Positions 7,430 through 16,900 of a DNA stretch of 64,000 nt are shown here, one piece after another (position 1 is the stretch's first letter; each line of letters opens with the position of its first letter). This DNA comes from an uncultured Acetatifactor sp. (GTDB lineage: Bacteria; Bacillota; Clostridia; Lachnospirales; Lachnospiraceae). The notes beneath the pieces were generated by a model that had not been told where the DNA came from, made no database searches, and was given only the letters and a program-made list of their open reading frames with translations. The position numbers and the translations under genes are program-made. The DNA lies in NCBI GenBank assembly GCA_947629645.1, contig CANREV010000001.1:1-64000 (forward strand). The letters are read 5' to 3'.

Positions 7430-8236
7430 ATGAGTATATATGTAATGAGCGATATTCATGGCTGTTATGATGCTTTCCTTTCCATGCTGGCAAAGATCAG
7501 TTTTTCCGATATGGACGAACTGATCCTTGCGGGGGACTACATAGACAGAGGAACGCAAAGCTATGAGATGCTTCAATGGATAGAGCGGTGCCCGCCCAAT
7601 GTGTGCGTATTGCGCGGAAACCATGAAGAGGAATTTGCGGCTTATGTGGAGCTGATGCTTCTGCTGGATTGCAGGGAAGAATTGGACACCGGTTTTTCTT
7701 CCCCTGAGGAGGTGGCGGCGTTATATCATTCCGTGAAATATTGGATACGCCATAAAATAATGCCGGATCATTGCTGCGATGTCTTTGACGTATATGGCAC
7801 GATAGAAAGCCTGTTGAAGCGGCAATCGATCACTCTGGGCGATCTGTGCAGATGGGCTGAAATGATACGAAAAATGTCTTATTATAAAAAGCTGAATGTG
7901 GGCGGCAGAACCTGTATCATTGTGCACGCCGGATATCCGGAAGGGGATAGGAGCGCATCCGGAGATTTTGAAATCTGGAAACAGTTTTACCTTTATGCAA
8001 GAGAGGAAAGCATTGGGCCAGGCGGCACGAAAAACGGAATGATCATTGCCGGACATACACCAACGGTATTGGAAAATGAATTTGCGTATAATAAGGGAAA
8101 AGTATTCCGTTTTTACGATGAGAGAAAAGACTGCGTTTTCTACGATATTGACTGCGGATGCGTATTTCGTAACACCCAGCCGGAGGCAAGGCTGGCTTGT
8201 CTGCGTCTGGACGATGAAAAAATTTTTTATGTCTAA
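7430..8236 (+). CDS. PPP-family metallophosphatase (serine/threonine phosphatase-like)
   Basis: A 268-residue protein with the full phosphoprotein-phosphatase signature: SDIHG (residues 7-11), GDYIDRG (35-41), RGNHE (62-66), then HAG and GHTP further on. These residues bind the two metals of the calcineurin-like fold. Relatives dephosphorylate proteins, bis-nucleoside tetraphosphates or RNA ends, so the substrate cannot be told from sequence. It is the last gene of the run starting at 1934, 30 bp after the RNase J-like gene. After it comes about 145 bp without a gene. Confidence 0.85.
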   Translation: MSIYVMSDIHGCYDAFLSMLAKISFSDMDELILAGDYIDRGTQSYEMLQWIERCPPNVCVLRGNHEEEFAAYVELMLLLDCREELDTGFSSPEEVAALYHSVKYWIRHKIMPDHCCDVFDVYGTIESLLKRQSITLGDLCRWAEMIRKMSYYKKLNVGGRTCIIVHAGYPEGDRSASGDFEIWKQFYLYAREESIGPGGTKNGMIIAGHTPTVLENEFAYNKGKVFRFYDERKDCVFYDIDCGCVFRNTQPEARLACLRLDDEKIFYV

Positions 8237-8381
8237 GTATTGGCTGAGGTATGCCAACATAATGTCCTTTATAGGGACTGCCTTATGCTAAAATGTGTCT
8301 ATAAGATTTACAGCACCTTAAAAATTGCATACAGGAAAAGGGAAAATGTATCAAAAGTCAATGATAAGGGAGGAGCGAATC

Positions 8382-8795
8382 ATGGATAAGAGTATTGAGA
8401 CAAAAAAAGAGGAAGCGGTTTCCCGCATGAAAAGGCTTGGGCTTCCCCAAGAGATGGTCAGACAGTTTGAACAGGACGGTTACATAGGTATCAGCGAGCC
8501 GCCGGTTGGCGCGTTTTATTGGGCTGAAGGCGAGGATTTGCAGCACATCAGAAATTTTGAGGCGGATTATAATGCGCTGGTCTATGTGGTTATCCGCTCA
8601 TTCACGACCATCGGAAAAATTGATTCCTACCTCTACGTCAGTAATTACCCGGAGGAATGGGAATACGAGCGAAAGCTTTTAGACAGGAACACCCCCTCTG
8701 TCTACGTTTACAATCACAACGCGCCGGAATGCTCCGAGCTTGGAGAAATCGGAATCCGCCGGTCCATCGAAGGGAGGCTGCTGCAGGAGTGGTGA
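8382..8795 (+). CDS. Conserved hypothetical protein, small Lachnospiraceae family
   Basis: A 137-residue soluble protein. Its pattern is a basic RMKRLGL helix, an acidic FEADYNALVYVVI segment, YVSNYPEEWEYER, and a C-terminal ELGEIGIR motif. It matches what I remember of a common unnamed family in gut Clostridia; no function is known to me. The ATG at 8382 has GGGAGGAGCG upstream, clearly better than the in-frame codon at 8325. It is separated from the phosphatase by 145 bp and may be its own unit. Its stop lies just before the truncated macro-domain sequence on the other strand, so its downstream flank is a rearrangement junction. Confidence 0.65.
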   Translation: MDKSIETKKEEAVSRMKRLGLPQEMVRQFEQDGYIGISEPPVGAFYWAEGEDLQHIRNFEADYNALVYVVIRSFTTIGKIDSYLYVSNYPEEWEYERKLLDRNTPSVYVYNHNAPECSELGEIGIRRSIEGRLLQEW

Positions 8796-8809
8796 GCTCC
8801 TGCGCGTTG

Positions 8810-9019
8810 ACCGCCGCTCCATCTCGGTCCTACCGCATGAATGATGTATTTTGCAGGAAGCGCAAAACCCGATGTCATGACTGCACTGCCAGTTTTGCAA
8901 CCACCAATGGCTTCACAAGCTTTTCTCAGTTCTTTGGAACCCGCTTCCCGAAAGATCACACCGCAGACTCCGCCGCCCTCCCACAATCCTTTGTTTGCCG
9001 CATTAACTCTACACCATCC
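8810..9019 (-). pseudogene. Truncated macro-domain (ADP-ribose-binding) fragment
   Basis: About 70 codons carry the core of a macro domain: VNAANKGLWEGGGVCGVI, CKTGSAVMTSGF, LPAKYIIHAVGPRWSGG. Both ends are missing: the first strand with the adenine-contacting Asp is absent, and the sequence breaks after the GPRWSGG turn. It is in the same frame as the SIMPL-domain ORF before it, separated only by a TAG stop. Intact relatives bind or hydrolyse ADP-ribose derivatives; this fragment should not fold. Confidence 0.75.
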
Positions 9020-10213
9020 CTACTCAATGCTCCACACAATCGTAACCGTATCGCACATTTCAACATCGTCCGGCTCAATGTCCATTTCATAGCAGGCTTC
9101 GTCTGGTGCTATTGCCAGCTCTTTTGCAAGCATAGTCCGTTTATAAGGACTAACCTCCAGCTCGATCTCTCCCCAAGAGTAGTCTATGGAGACAATGCTT
9201 TTCAGGGCACATCCGGCTGCGCCCGCTAGGACTGCTGCTTTTTCCTTTGCATCAGCTACCGCTTTTCCTAGCAATTCGTTTTTTGAAGCTTCTACATCAC
9301 CCACGAAGAAGCTGAATCGAAACTCCGGTCGGATCGCCGTATGATTCGCCAGCAGATACAGGATATTACCAAGACGCTTTCGATCAGACGGGAACTCGAT
9401 CTTCATCGTATGACGGTACTGGTATCCCTTGAATCTCGACTTCCAGTTTCCATCCTTATCCTTGTAAGATTCATTTTCCGTATTCACATCAAAAGACAGC
9501 GTTTTAACATGCTCATCATCATCCAAACTCACTTCCATATCTTCCTCGATAATGGGAAGCCTGAATTTTATGGATTTCAGCCATTGACCGTTTGGCTGCC
9601 TGTCCTCAAAAATCTGTATCTCCGAAACCAGTGACTCCATAAGCTGCCGTTTCTCGATATCATTCATCACTTTGTAGAGCCTGTCAAAATAGATCAGCAC
9701 CTTATAGATGTTGTCTCCGGTAATCTTCTCCGCTTCGATTGCCGTCTTTTTCGCTCTCGCCTCAATAAGCAGATTCTCCGTTTCCTCTATCTTATCATAC
9801 ATCCGATAAAGCCGGTCATCGAGGTCTGCCTTGCGCCGGATATAATGTCTGTCGTCAGGATCAAGGGAATCTATTTCTTCCATGATCTTTGCCTTGACGG
9901 AATAGCTCTGCCGGAGCTGCTTCTCATAGTTAGCAATCTCCTGCTCTATAGCAGATGTATCTACTTTTCTATTGATCTTCTGCTGCATCACATCCGCAAA
10001 TTGGGGATTGCTCACCAGTTTTACGATAACCTCTGCCACCGCATCGTCCAGAAGTTCTTCTCTGATCTGCCGCTTATAGTCACACTTGTGTCCGCGTGTC
10101 ATGGTACGGTGCTTACAGCCATAATAATAAAAATCTTTATATTTCGTTCCGTCTTTCTTACGTTTGATGCTCTTGTTGCCATACATACCTGCGCCGCAGA
10201 CAGGGCATTTCAC
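9020..10213 (-). CDS. Chimera: serine recombinase C-terminal part fused to a SIMPL domain
   Basis: A 397-codon open frame made of two unrelated parts. Residues 1-235 are the tail of a large serine recombinase: a zinc ribbon (C3, C6, C33, C44), a long coiled coil (about 80-165) and the final beta segment. The catalytic resolvase domain is missing. From about residue 238 the frame continues as a SIMPL (DUF541) domain without its first strands: DVNTENESYKDKDG, AVADAKEKAAVLAGAAG, IDYSWGEIELEV, and a terminal DTVTIVWSIE. The junction is in EHVKTLSF, where the two families look alike. The upstream frame closes at two TGA codons that end the YhcG gene, and no ribosome site is evident, so it is probably not expressed as a functional protein. 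Confidence 0.75.
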   Translation of the reverse strand: MKCPVCGAGMYGNKSIKRKKDGTKYKDFYYYGCKHRTMTRGHKCDYKRQIREELLDDAVAEVIVKLVSNPQFADVMQQKINRKVDTSAIEQEIANYEKQLRQSYSVKAKIMEEIDSLDPDDRHYIRRKADLDDRLYRMYDKIEETENLLIEARAKKTAIEAEKITGDNIYKVLIYFDRLYKVMNDIEKRQLMESLVSEIQIFEDRQPNGQWLKSIKFRLPIIEEDMEVSLDDDEHVKTLSFDVNTENESYKDKDGNWKSRFKGYQYRHTMKIEFPSDRKRLGNILYLLANHTAIRPEFRFSFFVGDVEASKNELLGKAVADAKEKAAVLAGAAGCALKSIVSIDYSWGEIELEVSPYKRTMLAKELAIAPDEACYEMDIEPDDVEMCDTVTIVWSIE

Positions 10214-10243
10214 AATACCGGAAAGCAGATTAGTATATTTTCA

Positions 10244-11332
10244 TCACTCATTCTTATCCTCCAGCTCTTTCTCTATTTCCTCGATAGACGGCAGACTGCC
10301 CTTTAATTCTTCAGGCAAAGCCCGAGCAATCTGGTTTTTCCACTCCGCTACGCCTATGGGATTTTGATACCCCGCAAGAGAATACTCAACAACGGTCTTA
10401 TTCTTTCCTTTGACAAGAAGCAAACCAATCGTTGGCTTATCGTCCGGATGGCGTAAAATGTCATCTACCACATTCTGATACATATTCAGTTGCCCGATAA
10501 AACCCGGCTCAAAATCACAGGCTTTCAGTTCAATTACCACATAGCAGCGTAATTTTAAGTGATAGAACAGCAGATCAATATAAAAATCCTGATCGCCGAC
10601 CTCCATGTGGACTTGCCGCCCCACAAAGGCAAACCCCTGACCAAGCTCCAAAAGGAAATTCTGAATATGCTCTGTCAACTGTCTCTCGATCTCCACCTCG
10701 CGTCTGGGCATATCCGTACCTAAAAAATCAAACAGATAGGGATCTTTAAAAACCTGATTTGCCATGTCAGAATCAAGCGGCGGCAATGCAGCCGGAAAAT
10801 TATTGATCGTCTTTCCGGTGCGCTCCATCAATCTATTCTGAATCTGCAACTCCAGAATCGCTTTACTCCATCCATTTTCTATCGTTTTACCAGCATACCA
10901 TATGCGCTCTTCCTCCGTTTTAAGTTTGTCCATTAATGATATATTTGTGCGCCATGGTATTTGTGCAACGACCCGTTGCACAATTTCATAGTCCGGCCAA
11001 CACTGAGCAAATTTACGCATATACTTAATATTTCTTGGAGAAAATCCGGACATATCAGGAAACGCTTCTTTCAAATCTTTGGCCATACGATCAATAACTT
11101 TGGCTCCCCATCCTTCTTCTTCCTGTTTTGCTAAAATATTCCTGCCAATATTCCAATAAAGGCAGATCATACCGGCATTGGCATTCATTACAATAGAAAC
11201 TCTCTGCTTCTGAATTTCCGTCTTAATTTTTTCTATAAACTCCAAATAACTGTCACCCATTTCGGAAAGATTTGGAGCAATAGGAAATATTACTCCATCT
11301 TTATTCTTTCCCATATGTTCTCTATTATCCAT
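10244..11332 (-). CDS. YhcG-like PDDEXK nuclease-domain protein (DUF1016)
   Basis: A 362-residue protein with the N-terminal DUF1016 region (about residues 25-180, including YWNIGRNI, WG-KVIDRMAKDLKEAFP and FSPRNIKYMRKF). The C-terminal PD-(D/E)XK domain contains D253 in FYIDLLFYH and E268-L-K270 in YVVIELKA. The family is widespread in accessory regions, often near restriction-modification or mobile genes; its biological role is not settled. The ATG has GGAGG ten bases upstream. Its stop codon is immediately followed, in the same frame, by the recombinase remnant, so its 3' end is a recombination junction. The left repeat copy keeps only a scrap of this gene. Confidence 0.85.
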   Translation of the reverse strand: MDNREHMGKNKDGVIFPIAPNLSEMGDSYLEFIEKIKTEIQKQRVSIVMNANAGMICLYWNIGRNILAKQEEEGWGAKVIDRMAKDLKEAFPDMSGFSPRNIKYMRKFAQCWPDYEIVQRVVAQIPWRTNISLMDKLKTEEERIWYAGKTIENGWSKAILELQIQNRLMERTGKTINNFPAALPPLDSDMANQVFKDPYLFDFLGTDMPRREVEIERQLTEHIQNFLLELGQGFAFVGRQVHMEVGDQDFYIDLLFYHLKLRCYVVIELKACDFEPGFIGQLNMYQNVVDDILRHPDDKPTIGLLLVKGKNKTVVEYSLAGYQNPIGVAEWKNQIARALPEELKGSLPSIEEIEKELEDKNE

Positions 11333-11563
11333 TCTGCTACCTCCTTTCTCTCTCTTCTTTACAGTAAAAATATATTTAAGTATAAAGTTTGGACATAAAA
11401 ATTATGTTAATTGTATCATGCTATTTTAGCACATTCAACACTGCACTATCGCTGTAAGATTCCGATGTTTTTAAGGCATGACCCGCCCGCTGCCACCGAT
11501 AGCATTTTTTCATGTCACATCTGCCAACTCTCAAATAACAGAATTTTAATTTGCAGACTACAT

Positions 11564-11907
11564 TTACTGTTCTATGACAGGCTGCTTTTTCAGCATGGCA
11601 ATCTGCACTTTCCAGAGCCTGTCCATCTCTGCTTTTACCGCATCCATATCCGTCTGATAAATGCTTCTCGTTTCGTTGATCCGTTTCGCAATCTGGTTCA
11701 GATTTCCGCCAATCTTCTCAAGCAGATAGTTGTATTCCGAAAATAGGCATAATCGACATCATACACGGCTCCATACACAATCATATGGCGTAAGAAAGTA
11801 GATTTACTGCGCATGTTTGACATCTTATATTTTGCGTCCAAAATGCGGTTTTCATTATCACTGAGATACAGGGTAAATTTGTGCTTTCCTGAACGATTCT
11901 TCTCCAT
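11564..11907 (-). pseudogene. mobC: Frameshifted mobC (relaxosome accessory protein)
   Basis: The frame begins MEKNRSGKHKFTLYLSDNE and continues through a ribbon-helix-helix-like N-terminus, then breaks near 11735-11745. In the neighbouring frame it resumes as YNYLLEKIGGNLNQIAKRIN and continues to a stop at 11564-11566. Loss of one T in a TTTT run would explain the shift. The combined product, about 114 residues, matches MobC-type plasmid mobilization proteins, which assist a relaxase at the transfer origin. No relaxase gene is present, so this marks a former integrative or mobilizable element. Confidence 0.7.
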
Positions 11908-12093
11908 ACGGCTGCCATCCTTTCTCTCAAACTCTATACGAACTGCGTGCAGCTGATCTATGTGTTAGGAAACTGTCTCCGTTACCGCCCCTTAATATAA
12001 AAATTTTTGATTTTTATGCCTGTGTATGGACACAGTCAGTGCTTGTTGTACGCATTTCGCATTTGTATCCTTATTTCGCTAAAATGCTACGTC

Positions 12094-12121
12094 TTACGTA
12101 TTTTGATGACTGTGTTATACT
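12094..12121 (+). promoter_or_regulatory. Promoter of the decayed XRE copy
   Basis: TTACGT (12094-12099) and TATACT (12116-12121) are 16 bp apart, with the paired TACGT motif as in copy A. One T fewer in the spacer distinguishes it from the copy at 1389-1417. Confidence 0.5.
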
Positions 12122-12150
12122 GAACAAAACCGGAAAGGACAGTATTTAAG

Positions 12151-12512
12151 ATGGGATACGGAAAAAATCTGAAAAATCTTTTAGACGAAAAAGGCATGAC
12201 CGTGATGGAGCTGGCGAGAAGGACAGGCATCGCGCCGACCACGTTTTACTCTATTACCCAACATAACGCCGCCATCCGCTTTGACACAGCGCTGCGTATT
12301 TCCAATGTCCTCGACATTCCTATCAATCCATCTGCAAGGACAATCCCTACGAGGACATGGAAACGCTGCCAAAACTTCCCGCCGATAAAGAGCGGCTGAT
12401 CGCCTATTTCTATGTACTGGACGATGCAGCAAGGAAAGATGTGTTTGAATATCTGAAAATTATGAAGAAGAACCATTGTGATCTGGAGAGGCAGCTGCAA
12501 GACATTTTGTAA
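12151..12512 (+). pseudogene. Decayed second copy of the XRE regulator
   Basis: The first 59 residues closely match the XRE protein at 1446 (about six differences), including the whole HTH. One base is missing in the codons after DIPIN, shifting the frame to an early stop at 12397-12399. Further on, about 100 bp found in the intact copy are absent between GCGGCTG and ATCGCC, apparently lost between short similar sequences. The last stretch (FYVLDDAARKDVFEYLKIMKK) then recurs in the other frame up to a stop at 12510-12512. A truncated 82-residue DNA-binding product could still be made. Confidence 0.75.
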
Positions 12513-12642
12513 AACCATATTATTAAAGAGTCTGGCATCAAAACATCAGCTCTCGGTACATTTCCAAAAGCCTCTATTAAAGTACATTCCAATCCGGTAT
12601 AGTCAATAATAAGATCTATCACTTTAATTTTTCAAACCAAAA

Positions 12643-13335
12643 TTATTTTCTATGTTGTTTTCCATACATAATAGTGTAATATCTTCCGCTTAATTCTCGG
12701 CTTATCTCTTGGACAAGTTTTGATTCTAAACTTGTAATTTCACCAAAGGCAATTGGTTTCCCTGTTTCATCATAATCTGTTGGAATACTTTTTTCATTTT
12801 TATATAATAAATGCTGTTCTAATTGTCCAATGAATATTTCCATAGCTTCTATATTTTTTCCGCTACCATCGAAATACCAGCGAAAATGCCACACATGGTT
12901 ATTGACAGCTTGATTAAATAAAAGGATGGGGCGATATATTTTTTCATATATATATTTCCTATTTCCAGTTATTTTTTCAGTAAAGAAGTCTAGGTTTCCA
13001 TAATCAGCATTCCATACAGATTTATCGAGGTCATGGTAATCCAAAAAAAATTTCATTTTATCTTCTAAAGACATACTGTCTTGATATTTATTTATAACAT
13101 GAAGTAAACTTTTACAATGATATAAAAAATTCTCCAGTGTGGTTCTTTTTTCGTGAAAATAAGAAACAAGAGCAGTAAGGGAAGACAGTAATGCACTTCC
13201 AAAAACAGCAAGACTAATATTTACCCAAAAGTCAGTTTCCTTAGAAATAAACGAGTAATGTAAAAATAAACACATAGCAAGTGAGAAAAGCGACATCAAT
13301 CCACAAATTATAGTTAGTATTTTATACGGTCGCAT
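12643..13335 (-). CDS. Hypothetical membrane protein with two N-terminal membrane segments
   Basis: About 230 residues. Two hydrophobic segments lie near the N-terminus (ILTIICGLMSLFSLAMCLFL, and FWVNISLAVFGSALLSSLTAL), followed by about 150 residues of mostly helical, charged cytoplasmic domain. I recognise no family. The ATG at 13335, close before the first segment, is preferred over a GTG at 13389 that has no ribosome site; AAAGGGAA lies about 15 bases upstream, which is distant. It is AT-rich compared with the core genes. It is followed by the broken XRE copy and preceded by a DUF2513 gene on the same strand. Confidence 0.6.
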   Translation of the reverse strand: MRPYKILTIICGLMSLFSLAMCLFLHYSFISKETDFWVNISLAVFGSALLSSLTALVSYFHEKRTTLENFLYHCKSLLHVINKYQDSMSLEDKMKFFLDYHDLDKSVWNADYGNLDFFTEKITGNRKYIYEKIYRPILLFNQAVNNHVWHFRWYFDGSGKNIEAMEIFIGQLEQHLLYKNEKSIPTDYDETGKPIAFGEITSLESKLVQEISRELSGRYYTIMYGKQHRK

Positions 13336-13472
13336 ATCTATATCTGATTCCCTTTCTTCATTGTTTGTCGTTGTTTTAATTTCACGCACTTACAATATTA
13401 CATTACAATTCAAATAGTCGCAAATATACAGAAAATCTATTCTTGAATTTACTCATCAGTGCAAAATTTCAT

Positions 13473-13871
13473 TTATGTAAAACTATTATTTTTTAATATT
13501 GAATTAGTGACTCCCTCGGCCATTGCCGTGATTATTGCCGTAGATATTGTTTTAATTGTACCCGTAATCAATGGAAGTCCCTTTTCGCTTATTACAGATT
13601 TTGTCCTGTTCCAAACAGTATCTGCCCGTATTTTATCAAGTAAATCAAACCCTTCAGAAGTCAGATTTCCCACAGTACATGATTTGTTTTCTTGCGTTGA
13701 AGTATCATGCATTTTTCCAATCAAGCCATCATTTTTCATTAAAATGCAATGTTCATAAATCACACTGTCTGAATACCCCGCAATGTGAATAGATATTTCC
13801 GGTCCACCAGCTACATAATTTTCTTCAATGTAAAATAGAATTTTTCTTACTAAATCCATATCACGTTTCAT
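13473..13871 (-). CDS. DUF2513 family protein
   Basis: A 132-residue protein starting MKRDMDLVRKILFYIEE, the characteristic opening of DUF2513 proteins, with a winged-helix-like middle (YEHCILMKNDGLI, then LTSEGFDLLDKIR). The C-terminus has a short hydrophobic stretch (PLITGTIKTISTAIITAMAEG). The family occurs mostly in phages, plasmids and integrated elements; its function is unknown. The ATG at 13871 has GAGGAGA upstream. It lies between a membrane protein and the large restriction-modification gene, all on the minus strand. Confidence 0.75.
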   Translation of the reverse strand: MKRDMDLVRKILFYIEENYVAGGPEISIHIAGYSDSVIYEHCILMKNDGLIGKMHDTSTQENKSCTVGNLTSEGFDLLDKIRADTVWNRTKSVISEKGLPLITGTIKTISTAIITAMAEGVTNSILKNNSFT

Positions 13872-13978
13872 TATTATTATTCTCCTCATATTGTTTGATC
13901 TGCATCTTCTGATATCCCTTTTCTTATGTCATTCCAGCAATAAACTTTGCAAAGAGATCAAGATAAAATATTTAATGC

Positions 13979-16900
13979 TCAAATTTCTTTATATTCCGGC
14001 AAACTGTCAATCAGATCCTGCGTCTTGACGCTCAGAGCGATCACCGAAATCAGCAGGTTAAAGATATACTTTTCATCCCCATACAGATTGGGGTCATCCA
14101 TGATGCCACTAGCCTTGTCAACCGTCACCGCATAGCGTTCCATGACCCACTCAATAGCGGATTTCCCATTGACAACATACTCATAGGCGCGGGCCGGAAT
14201 ATTGCTGACCGTGATATAGCGGTTGAAATAGATGGTGTCCTTCTGAACAGTCTTCCCTTCCTTCTTAAACTGCATCTTTTCAACCGTATAATCAGACTTG
14301 TCGATTTGAATTTGTAGGCCGATACTGGCTGGGTCAATCTCTTGCTCATAATCAAGGTGCAGTTTCGCCAACTCTTTTCCAATACGAACATATTCAAGGA
14401 ACTTGTCCAGCATAGGGATTCGGGGCATTTCCTTAGAAAGATTGTCCCCGTAAAGCTCAATATACTTTCGACATTGCAAAACAGCATACAAATAGTAGAA
14501 AATATCTTCTTTCTCTACCTTGTTCCCGTACATCTCCCTAAATTTTTTCAAAGAAGTATCCGAAATGGCAGATCTGCGCTTATACAGGATTGTTTCCTGC
14601 TTGTTTGGCACATCCTCCAAATAATCATAAATATTAAATTGCTGACTGTCCGCACTCTTTCTGTCAGCTCTTTCATAAATATATAAGGGCATACAAAGAG
14701 AATGTTCCATAAAGTTCAAATCTTGAATGCAATCTGTAATCAAAACAGAAAATTCCTTCTTCAATGGCGCCCCAGAAACACAAATGACAAAGTTTTCATG
14801 TTCTAAATCAGGGAAAATATTGTCCCAGCGCGAGGGCATTTCAATAATGTTCTTATTGTAAGCCAACAGCTTTTTACAATATGGACGATAAGCAACAATG
14901 CGAACTGTTTCATTTGCTACAATTTTTTCGTTTCTGCAAAACAACTTAAATAATCCACGCGACCAACTGATTCTGGTTGTATCATTGCTCCTGATGTTCA
15001 GTAAATATGTTTCCCGCACTTTGGGATCGGCAGTCAACATTCCTTCTGATGTTTTTGCATCAAAGTCTGCATGGCAACGGATTCGCTCTGTATTGTAAAA
15101 CTGAATCATGGACACTGCATGTTTCATAGCTTCGTCTGCGGAAAAACTATATACCCAAACATCTCTATTGGTAGAAATACCGGACGAATAATTGTCAAGA
15201 AAAATAGAATCCTTCTCCCGTTTCTTTTTATCACCCAAAGCAATAAAATTCATAAAAGCAGGATTACGCTTGTTGATCCAGTCATGGTTTTCGTTGGGCG
15301 TAAGTATCTTCCACGGAATATTTTTTATACTGCCAAAATCCGCAATGATAGATAACTTTTGTTCTCTAGTAAGATAGTCCCCTATATCATAGTAACGGAC
15401 ATATCCATCCTTTCTAATACCTTTTTTCTTGACAAGAATGGTAATGGAAACCGGCGTGCGGGAGCCGGAACCGAAAATTTTACCGCCTTCTTTTCGTGAC
15501 AGCTCACCCGAAGTCCGCTGATTACCTCTCAGGTTGAAGCAGAAAACGGAATTGAAATCTTCCAGCAAACACTGCCGGAATCCGTCCAGTGCCACACTAT
15601 CAAGATATGCGCCATTGCTAACAAACCCAATCACGCCATTATCTCCAAGACGATCTGTTGCCCAGCGAAACGCCTTGATATATGTATCATAGACGTTCCG
15701 AGTCAGTGTGGCTTTCGATTTGGCAACATAGGTATCAGCCAAAGATTTATCCAAATGCTTATAGGAAACATTTTGGTTATTATCATTTCCTGATTTTTGT
15801 CCGACTGAGTAGGGAGGATTGCCGATAATCACTGTTATGGGCGTTTCCAACTGTTTTGTAGCTCTGGCAGTATTGGTGGAAAACATCATATGTGAAGGCG
15901 ATACCGTATTGCCGTCTTTATCATAGGCACTTTCAGACAGCGCAAAGGTGTCCGTCAGAACAATTCCTTCAAACGGCGTATACTCCTGCGCCTGCATCAA
16001 ATCATGAAAAGTTTCCTCAATGTTGACAGCGGCAATATAGTAAGCCAACAGAACAATCTCGTTAGCATGAAGTTCGTTGGTGTACTTATATAGAAGCTTT
16101 TCAGGCGAAATTAGACCGCTTCGGAGCAGTCGCACAATGAATGTGCCTGTGCCAGTAAATGGGTCTAATACATGAACTTCATTGTCATTGATACTCCGGC
16201 CAAACTTTTCTTTCAGAACCACTTCCACGCTCTGCAGGATGAAATCAACAACTTCTATCGGGGTATAAACGATCCCCAGTTTCGCAACCTGCTTCGGCAG
16301 GGCATTTTTAAAGAACTGCTCATACAGTTCAATCACGATTTTTTGCTTACCTTCTGCGTTATCAATACCCTTTGCCCGTTCTTGAACGCTGAGATAGAAT
16401 TTATCCAGCGTTTCCTGCTCCTTGTCCAGTGCCTTTTCGTCCAGAATCGACAACATATCCTGCATAATGATGGAAACAGGATTGCTCTTGATGAATTCAT
16501 AATCTTCAAAAAGCGCATCAAACACAGGTTTGGTAATCATGTGTTCCGCAAGCATTTCAATAGCGTCCTGCTGTTCAATGGAGGAATTCAGGTTGCTTTG
16601 AAGAGCAGCGAGAAAATCCGCAAATTTAGGTGCGATTTCAGGCTTCAGGATAAGCAGTTTGATTTCCTCAATATGATGGTTAGCAATGTCGGCAATGTCC
16701 TTTGCCCAAGTTTCCCAATATCTGCGAGAGCCACATTTCTTGACGATTTTGGCATAGATACTGTTCTTCCATTTTTGAAGGTCATCCAAATTCAGACTAA
16801 GCTGCGTATAGGATTGCTCATGCCCTTTTTGCTGTCCATGCGGATCATCATCACCCGTTCCGGTCACGCCAATCACTTGGATGTTGTCTGGCTGTTTACG

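Larger units (their letters stand above)
11062..12512 (+). repeat. Direct repeat copy B (YhcG 5' part, mobC remnant, XRE remnant)
   Basis: The longer counterpart of the 868-1895 repeat, same order and orientation, about 10 kb away. Shared stretches include the YhcG segment near 11062-11160, the sequence around 11390-11450, the mobC 5' flank at about 11903-11968 and the XRE promoter and gene at 12067-12512. Divergence is moderate, with several short deletions in each copy. Confidence 0.75.

Noticed and set aside
8657-9229. A 190-codon plus-strand frame across the 8382 gene end, macro and SIMPL parts
   Set aside because: It crosses two proven frames of other strands and has low-quality, Cys/Arg-rich composition.
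12410-12622. A 70-codon minus-strand frame with DYTGLECTLIEAFGNV
   Set aside because: It looks protein-like at its start but overlaps the XRE remnant and has no ribosome site; possibly a gene scrap, not enough to call.
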